A DNA stretch of 64,000 bases, from positions 7,986 to 71,985 of the forward strand of contig DATKLL010000053.1 of NCBI GenBank assembly GCA_035542475.1. The letters are read 5' to 3'. Shown here piece after piece: positions 1 through 8,844 of this stretch; position 1 is the stretch's first letter; every line of letters starts with the position of its first letter. The DNA comes from DATKLL01 sp035542475 (GTDB lineage Bacteria; Desulfobacterota; Syntrophia; Syntrophales; UBA2185). The position numbers and the translations under genes are program-made. Below the pieces are notes generated by a model that was not told the DNA's origin, did not search any database, and saw only the letters and a program-made list of their open reading frames with translations.

Positions 1-348
1 GCTCCCGAAGCAGTGGAATGTCTGCTGAGGTATCCATGGCCAGGAAATGTCAGGGAACTTGAGAACTTGATAGAGATGGTTGTTGTTTTGAAGGAAGAGG
101 GTAATATTGAAGTCGCGGATCTTCCTGAGAAGATAGTAAAGTTGCCATCTGCGGGGGGGCTTATCAACGGTATAGAAATAACGGATCAGGGAATTAATTA
201 TAATGATATTATTGATAAGCTCGAAAAAGACTTGCTTTTCCGCGCTCTGGAAAAAGCAGGGGGAGCAAAAAACAGGGCTGCAAAGCTGCTGAACCTAAAC
301 AGGACAACTTTTGTTGAAAAATTAAAGAGATTTAAAATTGGCCAGTAA
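1..348 (+). CDS. FleQ/FlrA-like sigma-54 activator, C-terminal part (5' end outside window)
   Basis: The reading frame is open from the first base, so this is the 3' end of a longer gene. The visible 115 residues hold the end of the AAA+ sigma-54 activation domain (YPWPGNVRELENLIE, the arginine-finger/sensor II region) and a Fis-type helix-turn-helix (about the last 40 residues, with NRAAKLLNLNRTTFVEKLKR). That helix ends in the TT-x-VEKL pattern typical of FleQ/FlrA master regulators of flagella rather than FlrC. Its place upstream of FlrB/FlrC fits the top of the flagellar hierarchy. The N-terminal FleQ domain cannot be seen, so the subfamily is an inference; family membership is secure. 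Confidence 0.85.
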   Translation, partial: APEAVECLLRYPWPGNVRELENLIEMVVVLKEEGNIEVADLPEKIVKLPSAGGLINGIEITDQGINYNDIIDKLEKDLLFRALEKAGGAKNRAAKLLNLNRTTFVEKLKRFKIGQ

Positions 349-918
349 GTCATACTTGTCTTAAGGTTCATCTGATTTAGTTCTTATCCGTATAAATAAT
401 CAATTAGCATTTAGATATTTATAAATCCAGTAATTCAAAAAGTTCGAGTGTATTCGTTCTCCGGGGATTCGTTGGCATCTTCAGGATCCTTTTCCTTTTT
501 TAAAAAATCATTTTTCAGCTTTCAATCGAGATTCACAGCATTCTGCGTATAGTCTAAGCACTGCATTCACATCTTTGATATGCCGGCGGCTTTTCTGAAA
601 TATATTGTACTTTTTATGTCGAAAATGCCGGAGATGTTTCGGTCAAAAATTTGGCAAAACGATAGCTATTTGACATTAATTGTTTGCAAAAAAGTGATCT
701 AATGAAAAGAAAAAGCTCTTTTAAGCTCCCGTTTATTATAGGGAATAAGCATTTATATTTAGATGGTATATAAATTGCTGAAGTTTGTAGCTGATAGATC
801 AATTAAAACACGTCATTTAAATGTATTAGTCCTATTTGCCGTAGTTTTTGGAACATTGAATATTGAATAATTAAAAGCCTTTCAGGTGGATATTGTCAAG
901 GTATAGTAAATTCTGATC
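349..918. other. 570-base intergenic region
   Basis: This AT-rich stretch separates the FleQ-like gene from the TPR gene. No convincing coding sequence or tRNA is visible. The only site I can propose is a weak sigma-54-like element near 652-668. A 44-codon open minus-strand frame (about 517-648) lacks a usable start and was not called. Confidence 0.5.
652..668 (+). promoter_or_regulatory. Weak candidate sigma-54 promoter upstream of the TPR gene
   Basis: TTGGCA followed by TAGC keeps the GG-N10-GC spacing (GG at 653-654, GC at 665-666). The -12 element is TAGC instead of TTGC and the next gene starts 250 bases downstream, so this is much weaker than the other four sigma-54 sites in the window. 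Confidence 0.3.
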
Positions 919-3084
919 ATGAAGAAATTCATAATATCCATATTGATATTATTTATAGTTTACCAGCTTGTCGGGATAACTGAAGGCGGTGAAGATGGTA
1001 GTCGTGATCAAAATATAGGTCAGGCGGAAACAGCGAAAACAATCAGGCAAGAAACAGATTCTGATACTACTTTGTATAATCAGGGGATGATTGCCTTTCA
1101 ATCGGGAAGCTATTCGGATGCTTTGGATAAGCTTAAAATCATTTTGCAACGGGAGCCGGATGAATCTCCCAGGAAGGAAAAGATATTAAGATGTGTAGCC
1201 GACTGTCATTTCTTCTTGGGACTAAAGGGGAATAATAGCGATCTGTTGAGTGCAGTTGATTTTTATAAGAATATTTTACAGAAATATCCAAATTCCCGTG
1301 GTGAAAACACAATTGCTTTATACAGAATGGCGAATAGTTATGCAGCATTAAATTTCTATTATGAAGCGAAAAGAGAGTATGAAAGTCTCTATACCCAGTA
1401 CCCGGAATCGACCTATGCACCGGAAAGTGTATTCAGAATGGGGGAAATGCTCTACAAATCAAAAAAGTTTGGCGATGCCGCTGAAAAGTTCGAAGAATAC
1501 ATTCGTAAGTTTCCTGAGGGGGAATACATAAAGGTAGCTTATTTTAACCTCGGTGATTGTTATTCTCAGATTCATCAAGAGGAGAAAGCCGAAAGATGGT
1601 ATCAGAGTGCCTTAAAAAGATGGCCTGATTTGGGAAATATTCCCGAACATATACTCTTGAATTTGGGGTTTCATTACTTCAATAGCTGGAAATATCCCGA
1701 TACCCTGAAAATATTTTTCTTTTATATTAATGTATATCCAGAGAAAGAGAATTACAAGGAAGCTCTCTTTGTCATTGCCCGTTCGTTCATGGAGCTGGAT
1801 CAACTTCCCCTTGCCCTCAAGATGTTTGGCCTACTGACAGAAAAATTTCCGAACAGCCGTGAAGCTACAGAGGGTGCCATTATTATGGCAAATATTGGTG
1901 TGAAGAAACCGGGAATGAAATTGCCCTTACATTTTGAAGGAATGCAAAATTATCTGGATCCACTCAAGACGTATAATGATATTCTTGCAAGATCTCCAAC
2001 CGGCGACTATGCGGAGGAGCTGCTGTTTCAAAAAGGTTACATCCTGTATAAAAACAGCAGGTATAAGGAGAGCTTTGATACCTATGCTCGTTTGCTGAGC
2101 CAGTTCTCCCATGGGAAATATAGGGGAGAAGCATTTAAGTATTTTCTGGCAAGTGCTGATTGGCTGGTAGACGAGAATTATGCAAAAGGTGATTACCCGG
2201 CAGTTTCAGAAATATACTTTAAATCAAGGGAAAACGGTCTGATCTCTGGAGATAATTTTAAGATGGCATTCAAAATGGGCGACAGTCTCAGGCTTGTCGG
2301 TCTTTACGATGAAGCAATGGAAGTCTTCGAGAAGCTTCTAAAGACTTGTGGAAGTATTGCTGACAGGCACAGGACTATTACGGCTATTGCCGATGTAGAC
2401 TGTGAAAGAGGCAATTATGAAAATGTCGAGAGGGTCTTAAAGCAGTTGTCGACTACTTCGTTAGATACGGACAAAAGGTTGACTCCCCACAGCGGCAAAA
2501 GCAGATATAAGGGAAAAGCAACGGTGAAACCTGTAGAATCTGAAGGCAACATAGAAAAGCATGTCAACAGGATTCTGGGGAATGTTTATTTCAAAAAGGG
2601 CCAGTTTGATAAGGCCGCACAAACCTATGCTAAGGTTTTAGATTCCGGCGTTGGTATTGAAGGCATGGCAGTTGTATATCGAAACTATGCCGAGTGTTTG
2701 AAAGCGATGAATTTACTGCCAATGGCCATAGACAATTATCAAAAGGCCATAGAAGTCTATAACAGGGAAAATCAAAAGTACCCCGTCAATATCATAATCG
2801 ATTCATATAGAGGTATTGGAGATTGTCTGTTTGAGGAAAAAAAATACCTGGAAGCGATATCTATGTATAAACAGTCGCTGACAAAGTTTGACAGACGTAC
2901 TGAAAGCTTATGGTCAATCTATAATATGGGGCGAGGGTATGTGGAATTGAGAAACTCCGAGATGGCGGATAAGACATTTTCGGAGTTAAAGAATAAGGGT
3001 GGTGAAGGTTTCTGGTCAACTCTTGCCGATTATGCCTTAAGAGAATATAGCTGGAATGATAAGTATTCCTCGTCTCAGAATTAA
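919..3084 (+). CDS. Exported TPR-repeat protein of the flagellar regulatory locus
   Basis: A 721-residue protein beginning with a basic-hydrophobic signal sequence (residues 2-20), predicted to be exported to the periplasm. The rest is an array of tetratricopeptide repeats: pairs of helices with A/G-x-x-x-Y and P-x-S-x-x-A spacing run from about residue 50 to 700 (for example YPESTYAPESVFRMGEMLY). Such arrays bind other proteins. It is placed between the FleQ-like regulator and FlrB, 32 bases before the kinase, so it is probably cotranscribed with flrBC. Periplasmic TPR proteins such as PflA scaffold flagellar motor disks in Campylobacter; whether this one does is a guess. The ribosome site is weak. 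Confidence 0.75.
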   Translation: MKKFIISILILFIVYQLVGITEGGEDGSRDQNIGQAETAKTIRQETDSDTTLYNQGMIAFQSGSYSDALDKLKIILQREPDESPRKEKILRCVADCHFFLGLKGNNSDLLSAVDFYKNILQKYPNSRGENTIALYRMANSYAALNFYYEAKREYESLYTQYPESTYAPESVFRMGEMLYKSKKFGDAAEKFEEYIRKFPEGEYIKVAYFNLGDCYSQIHQEEKAERWYQSALKRWPDLGNIPEHILLNLGFHYFNSWKYPDTLKIFFFYINVYPEKENYKEALFVIARSFMELDQLPLALKMFGLLTEKFPNSREATEGAIIMANIGVKKPGMKLPLHFEGMQNYLDPLKTYNDILARSPTGDYAEELLFQKGYILYKNSRYKESFDTYARLLSQFSHGKYRGEAFKYFLASADWLVDENYAKGDYPAVSEIYFKSRENGLISGDNFKMAFKMGDSLRLVGLYDEAMEVFEKLLKTCGSIADRHRTITAIADVDCERGNYENVERVLKQLSTTSLDTDKRLTPHSGKSRYKGKATVKPVESEGNIEKHVNRILGNVYFKKGQFDKAAQTYAKVLDSGVGIEGMAVVYRNYAECLKAMNLLPMAIDNYQKAIEVYNRENQKYPVNIIIDSYRGIGDCLFEEKKYLEAISMYKQSLTKFDRRTESLWSIYNMGRGYVELRNSEMADKTFSELKNKGGEGFWSTLADYALREYSWNDKYSSSQN

Positions 3085-3116
3085 TGCTAAACTGTTAAGT
3101 AGAATACAGGATTATT

Positions 3117-4400
3117 ATGAATAATTCAGAAATTGCAGACAGCCAATATCTCTTCTTACAAAAATCCTTTAATGAATTCAATCAAGCCACCACACGGCTT
3201 CAGCAAGCCTTTGCCAATCTAGAAATAAAGTTTGAACAAATAAACAAGGAATTGGAATTAAAAAATGAGGAACTGAAACGGACAATAGAGGAAAAAGAGA
3301 AGGTAAAAAATTATCTCCGGAATATACTTGAAAGCCTTACCACCGGCGTGGTCGTCACAGATCTTGACGGAAAGATCACGACAGTAAACAGGTGCGCAGA
3401 GACATTTTGGGGCATTTCTCAGGATCAGGCGGAAGGGAAGGACATAAAGTTTTTATTCTCTGACTTGAATATTGCAGACTGGAAAGTCTTTCATACTGAT
3501 TATCTGCCGGATAAAGGGGAAAAAGTAAATATTAAGGATAAGATTATTGAAATTTTTGTTTCTCCCATGAGGAGTGAGCAGGGGGAGATCATAGGAACTG
3601 TCTTTATCTTGCGTGATATTACCAGGATCGAAAAACTGGAAGAAATGGCAAAGCGAACGGAAAAACTTGTGGCCATGGGTGAGATGGCAGCGAACATCGC
3701 TCATGAAATAAGAAATCCTCTCGGTAGCATCGAATTGTTTGCATCGCTGCTGATGAAGGATATGAAAGATAAAAATCATCAAAATAGATTATCGAACATT
3801 ATTACTTCAGTAAAAAATATGGACAATAAAATTTCAAACCTCCTGCTGTTTACGACACAAAAGAATCCAGTAATGAGAAATATTAATCTCCATCGCATTA
3901 TGAAGGAAGTGCTTCTATTTTCCGATCCGATTATAAAACAGGAGGGCATATCACTATCAGTGACTTATTCGGACGTTGAGCCCTATGTAAGGGGTGATGC
4001 TGAGATGCTTAAACAAGTATTCCTCAATATCTTATTAAATTCTATACAAGCGATGGCTGATGGAGGATCCCTCAGGATTGAAACAATCGCATCTCATGAA
4101 CAGGAAGTGGTTTCCACAGGTAATAGAAACGTTGAAGTCAGGATCTCTGATACAGGCGTAGGTATTCCAAGGGAAAACCTGAAAAAAATATTTGATCCTT
4201 TTTTCAGTACCAGGGAAAGGGGGTCGGGCCTGGGTCTTGCCATTGTCCATAATATTGTCCATGTTCATAACGGTACAATAGATGTTGAAAGTAAGGAGAA
4301 AGAAGGGACAGTTTTCAGTATCCTCCTTCCCTTGACTCAAGGGATGCGGGACTCTAAAGTTGCTGATAGCTTGAATATCTTGGATGATAGATATGAATAA
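3117..4400 (+). CDS. flrB: FlrB/FleS-like PAS sensor histidine kinase
   Basis: A soluble 427-residue kinase. It has a coiled coil (about 22-66), a PAS domain (68-170), a HisKA domain with phospho-acceptor H196 in NIAHEIRNPLG, and a complete HATPase_c domain (N box with NILLNS, G1 ISDTGVGIP, F box FDPFFST, G2 GSGLGLAI). No transmembrane segment is present, as in FlrB/FleS/AtoS-type flagellar kinases that sense assembly state from the cytoplasm. It overlaps the partner regulator gene by eight bases, so they form a translationally coupled two-component pair. It should phosphorylate the FlrC-type regulator to turn on sigma-54 hook-basal-body operons. Confidence 0.88.
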   Translation: MNNSEIADSQYLFLQKSFNEFNQATTRLQQAFANLEIKFEQINKELELKNEELKRTIEEKEKVKNYLRNILESLTTGVVVTDLDGKITTVNRCAETFWGISQDQAEGKDIKFLFSDLNIADWKVFHTDYLPDKGEKVNIKDKIIEIFVSPMRSEQGEIIGTVFILRDITRIEKLEEMAKRTEKLVAMGEMAANIAHEIRNPLGSIELFASLLMKDMKDKNHQNRLSNIITSVKNMDNKISNLLLFTTQKNPVMRNINLHRIMKEVLLFSDPIIKQEGISLSVTYSDVEPYVRGDAEMLKQVFLNILLNSIQAMADGGSLRIETIASHEQEVVSTGNRNVEVRISDTGVGIPRENLKKIFDPFFSTRERGSGLGLAIVHNIVHVHNGTIDVESKEKEGTVFSILLPLTQGMRDSKVADSLNILDDRYE

Positions 4401-5748
4401 GAGACCGGTTTTAATAGTTGATGATGATCCGTCAATGAGGATGGCCTTGTCCGAATCACTGTTGAGCTGCGGGTATCGAGTAGAAGCCGCAGTTGACGGA
4501 GCAGACGCCCTAACAAAGTTTAATAAAGGAAAATTTGACGTTGTCATTACAGATATGCGAATGCCGAAAGTCGGTGGTATTGAGGTGCTTCGGGGTGTCA
4601 AAAAGATCTCGCCGCAGACGCATGTCATTGTGATAACGGCTTATGGAACTGTCAATACTGCCGTTCAGGCGATGAAGGAAGGGGCATCTGATTTTATTAT
4701 GAAGCCCTTTTCCCTAGACGATCTTGAATCGGTTGTAAAAAATGTATTTTCAAAACGTGATAATGGTGAAGGTGAATCAATGGATGAGGAAGAGGCCCAA
4801 TCATCCTTTAAAGAGATTATCACATGCGATAAAAAAATGATGTCCCTGCTGGAATTACTTAAGTGTGTGTCAAAAAGCAAATCCAGCGTCTTGATTCAAG
4901 GTGAAAGCGGTACGGGTAAGGAGTTATTTGCACGTTATATTCATCGTAACAGTAACAGATCCCACATGCCGTTTGTTGCAGTTAACTGCGCTGCAGTTCC
5001 GCATAATCTTCTCGAAAGTGAAATGTTCGGGTACGAAAAGGGTGCTTTTACCGGTGCGTTGCAGAGGAGACTAGGGAAATTCGAACTGGCTGACGGGGGG
5101 ACGTTATTGCTGGATGAGATTAGCGAGATGGATATGCAGCTCCAGGCAAAGCTTCTCAGGGCCATCCAGGAGGGAGAAATTGATCGACTGGGGGGAAGAG
5201 AACCCATTTCCGTTAATGTACGAATCATCGCAACGACAAACTCAGACTTGAAGAAAGACATTTCAGAAAAAAAGTTCAGGGAGGATCTATTTTACCGGCT
5301 TAATGTCATTCCGGTTACAATACCGCCGCTGAGGAATAGGATGAATGATATTCCATTGCTCAGCAATTATTTTCTCAGGAAATATAGTGAGCTCGTAGGT
5401 AGAAAAACTACCCTGTCTGCTGAGGCTGAGATCTTATTAAAGAGCTATGCATGGCCTGGGAATGTTAGGGAACTGGAAAATGTTATCGAAAGGGCCGTGT
5501 TGATGGCTGACAGGGGTAATGTACAATCGGAACATTTACACATGGAAAAGGATGAAAGGGAATCTGTAGAGGCTGATTCAGTAAATGTTTCCTATAAGGG
5601 ATCGACTTTGTGGGAGATGGAAAGGGATCTGATTGTAGAAACTCTGAAAGAGGTTAATGGAAATAAGACAAAGGCATCAAAAATTCTGGGCATCAGCGTT
5701 CGTACCATGCGCAATAAGTTGCATGAGTATAAATTGACCAATTTATGA
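4393..5748 (+). CDS. flrC: FlrC/FleR-like sigma-54 response regulator
   Basis: A 451-residue NtrC-family activator: receiver domain (about 1-120; acidic pair D10/D11, phospho-acceptor D54, conserved K104), AAA+ domain with Walker A GESGTGKE (170-177), the sigma-54-contacting GAFTGA loop (217-222) and Walker B LLLDEI (238-243), then a Fis-type DNA-binding helix-turn-helix (last 40 residues). The intact GAFTGA means it can activate sigma-54 RNA polymerase. I chose the ATG at 4393, which has a GGAT ribosome site and overlaps the kinase by eight bases; an ATG nine bases earlier is possible. Its expected targets are the sigma-54 promoters before flgB, fliK, fliL and flgF. Confidence 0.9.
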   Translation: MNKRPVLIVDDDPSMRMALSESLLSCGYRVEAAVDGADALTKFNKGKFDVVITDMRMPKVGGIEVLRGVKKISPQTHVIVITAYGTVNTAVQAMKEGASDFIMKPFSLDDLESVVKNVFSKRDNGEGESMDEEEAQSSFKEIITCDKKMMSLLELLKCVSKSKSSVLIQGESGTGKELFARYIHRNSNRSHMPFVAVNCAAVPHNLLESEMFGYEKGAFTGALQRRLGKFELADGGTLLLDEISEMDMQLQAKLLRAIQEGEIDRLGGREPISVNVRIIATTNSDLKKDISEKKFREDLFYRLNVIPVTIPPLRNRMNDIPLLSNYFLRKYSELVGRKTTLSAEAEILLKSYAWPGNVRELENVIERAVLMADRGNVQSEHLHMEKDERESVEADSVNVSYKGSTLWEMERDLIVETLKEVNGNKTKASKILGISVRTMRNKLHEYKLTNL

Positions 5749-5916
5749 ACAGGATGGTCAAAAAAATGTCTCTTTGTGATACAGGAAAAATTTTCCCATC
5801 ATCTGTAAACTTCAGATTTAGTAATGCTTCATGCCTTTGGAACAATAATCTTTTAAGTGACCTATAGTGATAAATGCACGACTGTTAACCATTTTGAATG
5901 AATGGAAAGTATTATG

Positions 5917-5942
5917 ATTCGTTTTTATTTGAAAATACGAAT
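5917..5942. repeat. Inverted repeat upstream of the flgB promoter
   Basis: ATTCGT (5917-5922) and ACGAAT (5937-5942) form a perfect 6-base inverted repeat with a 14-base AT-rich spacer. It ends 17 bases before the -24 element of the flgB promoter. It may be an activator site, though NtrC-type enhancers usually lie further upstream, or may be chance. Confidence 0.3.
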
Positions 5943-5956
5943 ATTTTGGGAGTTGT

Positions 5957-5973
5957 TTGGTATATCCTTTGCA
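5957..5973 (+). promoter_or_regulatory. Sigma-54 promoter of the flgB operon
   Basis: TTTGGTATATCCTTTGCA has GG at 5959-5960 and GC at 5971-5972, exactly ten bases apart, with the TTTGC form of the -12 element. Transcription should begin near 5984, about 50 bases before flgB. It directs the flgBC-fliEFGHIJ transcript and fits control by the FlrC-type activator. Confidence 0.85.
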
Positions 5974-6033
5974 AATATGTTCTGAAAATGGCCTTTTACT
6001 ATTTATTCATGCCACTATAAAACAGGAGAGTTT

Positions 6034-6408
6034 ATGGATTTTCCGTTTGATAGAACAATGAAGCTTTTGTCTTCTATGATAGATTTCCGGTCTCAGAAAC
6101 ATCAATTCATCACTTCAAATGTAGCAAATATCGATACTCCTGGATACACATCCAAAGATTTGCAATTCAAAGGTATTATTGGGGAAGAGATGCAAAAGAA
6201 ATTAGTCAGAACAGACAAAATGCACTTACCCGGGCAGTTTGCAAATGCCGGGTCAATAGATGGTGAGATCGTTGATTCCGGGGAGAGGGTAAATATCGAG
6301 ACGGAGATGACCAATCTTGCAGAAAATCATTTAATGTATAACACATCTGTTGAACTGTTAAGCAGGAAACTAAGAAGTATCAGAAACGTATTTAATGAGG
6401 TGAAGTAG
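6034..6408 (+). CDS. flgB: Flagellar proximal rod protein FlgB
   Basis: A 124-residue proximal rod subunit with the family N-terminus: an amphipathic helix followed by the FITSNVANIDTPGYTSKD signature of rod/hook proteins. It is exported by the flagellar type III system and joins FliE to the rod inside the periplasm. Length is normal for FlgB. An ACAGGAGAG ribosome site precedes the ATG. First gene of the sigma-54 operon, one base before flgC. Confidence 0.95.
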   Translation: MDFPFDRTMKLLSSMIDFRSQKHQFITSNVANIDTPGYTSKDLQFKGIIGEEMQKKLVRTDKMHLPGQFANAGSIDGEIVDSGERVNIETEMTNLAENHLMYNTSVELLSRKLRSIRNVFNEVK

Positions 6409-6409
6409 C

Positions 6410-6841
6410 ATGGATATCTATACACCGTTCAGAATATGTGGAGAGGGGCTTGCAGCCCAGCGGGCGAAGATGGATGTTATCGTAAGCAATATAGCCAATA
6501 TCCATACAACAAGAACGCCTGAAGGAGGACCTTACAAAAGAAAAGTTGTTGTTTTTTCATCTGAAAATGTCAACAGCAATTTTGATTCTCAATTAAGAGA
6601 CGCCATAAAGACAGTGAAGGTCGACGGAGTGGAAGAAGCCAAAGAAGATGAAGCTGTAAAAATGATGCACAATCCAGGTCATCCGGATGCCGACGCAAGG
6701 GGGTTTGTGGCTATGCCGAACATCAACTTGGTGACGGAGATGGTGGATATGATGCTGACCAACAGGGCTTATGAGGCATGCGTTACAGCCTTCGATGCCT
6801 CTAAAAATATGGCTCTCAAGACAATGGAAATGGGAAAGTAG
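6410..6841 (+). CDS. flgC: Flagellar proximal rod protein FlgC
   Basis: A 143-residue rod protein. It has the N-terminal rod motif (VIVSNIANIHTT; the usual ANANTT is altered to ANIHTT) and the C-terminal VTEMVDMMLTNRAYEACVTAFD helix common to rod, hook and hook-associated proteins. Substrate of the flagellar exporter. It starts one base after the flgB stop codon, and flgBC-fliE is the standard gene order. Confidence 0.95.
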   Translation: MDIYTPFRICGEGLAAQRAKMDVIVSNIANIHTTRTPEGGPYKRKVVVFSSENVNSNFDSQLRDAIKTVKVDGVEEAKEDEAVKMMHNPGHPDADARGFVAMPNINLVTEMVDMMLTNRAYEACVTAFDASKNMALKTMEMGK

Positions 6842-6893
6842 GACATAAGTAGCAAGGAATGGTTTATCCAAAAGTGTGGGAGGTGATTTAAGA

Positions 6894-7196
6894 ATGAGCG
6901 ATATTTCAATCAGAGGTGAAGCACTCAAGCCTTCAACAGTAGCCGATAAAGTAAAAGATGCCGGTCCGGGCGATAAAACAGAATTCAGTACTATCCTCAA
7001 GAACAAGGTCAACGAAATCAATCAGCTTCAATTAGATGCTGATCAGGCCATTACAAAGGTCGAACTGGGAAATTCCGGAAGCATTCATGATGCAATAATT
7101 GCCCTGGAAAAGGCGGATCTCTCATTCAGAAAAATGATACAGGTGCGGAATAAGATTTTGGAAGCCTATCAGGAAGTCATGAGGATGCAAGTCTAG
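6894..7196 (+). CDS. fliE: Flagellar hook-basal body complex protein FliE
   Basis: A 100-residue FliE, the first exported subunit, which links the MS ring to the rod. The family C-terminus is clear (DLSFRKMIQVRNKILEAYQE followed by VMRMQV). I placed the start at ATG 6894 because the GGGAGGTGA ribosome site lies at 6878-6886; an in-frame GTG at 6876 overlaps that site and is unlikely to be used. Confidence 0.93.
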   Translation: MSDISIRGEALKPSTVADKVKDAGPGDKTEFSTILKNKVNEINQLQLDADQAITKVELGNSGSIHDAIIALEKADLSFRKMIQVRNKILEAYQEVMRMQV

Positions 7197-7220
7197 TATA
7201 TATTTTAAACTGTGACGGTT

Positions 7221-8822
7221 ATGAACATGGGATCTCTTATTCAGTTTCTTACACAAATATGGAAAGGTTTTAATGCGTTAGAACCTTCAAAAAAGTTATC
7301 TATCCTAATTATAGCCGCGGTTACTTTTATCGGAGTTGGGGTAATGGTCTATTGGACCAATAAACCGGAGTATCGTGTGCTGTTTTCAAACCTCGGTGCA
7401 GATGATGCTGCAAATATTGCTGCAAGATTGCAAGAGAAAAAGGTGCCCTATCAGATATCACCTTCCGGCGATTCTATTCTTGTCCCCTCTGAAAAGATAT
7501 CCGAAATAAGATTAGAATTGGCATCCTCCGGATTACCTCAGGGTGGAGGTGTTGGTTTTGAGATTTTTGATAATAAATCTCTCGGTGCAACAGAATTTGT
7601 ACAACAGTTGAATTATCAGAGGGCTCTTCAAGGTGAACTGTCCCGAACCATCAACGGGTTGGACGAAATACAACATAGCAGAGTCCATTTAGTCATACCA
7701 AAAAAATCGCTTTTTGTAGAAGATCAGAAAAAGCCCACTGCTTCCGTCATAGTCAAATTAAAAGCGGGCAGAACATTGCGGCCTCCGCAGATAGATGGGA
7801 TCGTCCATCTGGTGGCAAGTTCGGTAGAAGGAATGAATCCTTCTGATGTGATGGTGGTCGATAACAGCGGTAAGGTGTTGTCGGTAATACAGGATGAATC
7901 TAAACTGGCGAGGATGTCCAATTCCCAGGTTGAGTTTCAAAGGAATATCGAGAAAGATCTGACGAACAGAGTGCAGTCCCTGCTGGAAAAAGTAGTTGGC
8001 GAGGGGAAAGCGATCGTCAGGGTATCAGCAGACCTTGATTTCAGAATAACGGAAAAAACAGAGGAGAAATATGATCCCGAGGAGCCTGTGGTGAGAAGTA
8101 TGCAGCGTCAGTCTCAAAAATCAGGTTCCGGCGCCCTAACTGCGGGTGGTCAGTCAACAATTGCTCCTGTTGGTGGGAAACAGCCGGGTGGCTCAACAGC
8201 TGCGAAACAGGGACCAGGGAGTGAAAGGCTGGATGAGGTTGTAAATTACGAGATAAATAAAGTTGTCAGCAAGACGGTCATGCCCGTAGGGGATGTCAAG
8301 AAGTTATCAGTAGCCGTACTGCTGGATGGGCCTTATGTGAAAAATGACAAAGGAGTTGAGGAGTTCCAGCCAAGGTCTAAGAAGGAACTGACGGATCTGG
8401 AGGAACTGGTAAAAAAGGCGGCTGGTTTTGACACAAAAAGGGGTGATCAGGTTGTTATCACCAATGTTCCCTTCAACAAGGGTGAATTCGATGCAGGTAC
8501 AACCGGGAAAGAATCATGGCCGGAGAAAGTAACGGCGTTTTATCCCGTAATTAAATACATTGTTATGCTGGCTGCGCTGATATTATTAGCGATATTTGTT
8601 CTACAACCAATCATAAAGATGATATTGGTAAAGGGGAAAACAACTGGGTTTACTACGCGAGAAAGTCTTTCGGCACCAGCAGGAGAACTGGAAGGTACTG
8701 CAAGTCCATTGGCTATAGGAGAAAAATCTACGGTAGCATTAACCGAAACTGATCTGGTCAGGCAGATGGCGAACGCTGATACAAGGCGATTTGCCGAATT
8801 GCTGAGACTATGGATACGGTGA
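7221..8822 (+). CDS. fliF: Flagellar MS-ring protein FliF
   Basis: A 533-residue inner-membrane ring protein. It has a first transmembrane helix near residues 25-45, a large periplasmic part with the YscJ/FliF ring-building motifs (LASSGLPQGGGVGFEIFD, then ELSRTINGLDEIQHSRVHLV), a Gly/Gln-rich linker around residues 300-340, a second transmembrane helix near 440-465 and a cytoplasmic tail ending in FAELLRLWI, the FliG-binding segment. It is the base for the C ring and export gate. The ribosome site is weak; ATG 7221 is preferred, but GTG 7212 is in frame. Confidence 0.95.
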   Translation: MNMGSLIQFLTQIWKGFNALEPSKKLSILIIAAVTFIGVGVMVYWTNKPEYRVLFSNLGADDAANIAARLQEKKVPYQISPSGDSILVPSEKISEIRLELASSGLPQGGGVGFEIFDNKSLGATEFVQQLNYQRALQGELSRTINGLDEIQHSRVHLVIPKKSLFVEDQKKPTASVIVKLKAGRTLRPPQIDGIVHLVASSVEGMNPSDVMVVDNSGKVLSVIQDESKLARMSNSQVEFQRNIEKDLTNRVQSLLEKVVGEGKAIVRVSADLDFRITEKTEEKYDPEEPVVRSMQRQSQKSGSGALTAGGQSTIAPVGGKQPGGSTAAKQGPGSERLDEVVNYEINKVVSKTVMPVGDVKKLSVAVLLDGPYVKNDKGVEEFQPRSKKELTDLEELVKKAAGFDTKRGDQVVITNVPFNKGEFDAGTTGKESWPEKVTAFYPVIKYIVMLAALILLAIFVLQPIIKMILVKGKTTGFTTRESLSAPAGELEGTASPLAIGEKSTVALTETDLVRQMANADTRRFAELLRLWIR

Positions 8823-8844
8823 ATTGAAATAGATAGTACGAACT

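Noticed and set aside
517..648. A 44-codon open minus-strand frame with protein-like composition in the 349-918 gap
   Set aside because: No start codon with a ribosome site, and the length is easily reached by chance.
614..802. A 62-codon minus-strand frame in the first intergenic region
   Set aside because: AT-rich, low-complexity translation, no ribosome site and no recognisable motif.
6926..6952. CTCAAG and GCCGATAA in the fliE coding region
   Set aside because: The spacer is 12 bases, not 15, and it lies within a gene inside an operon.
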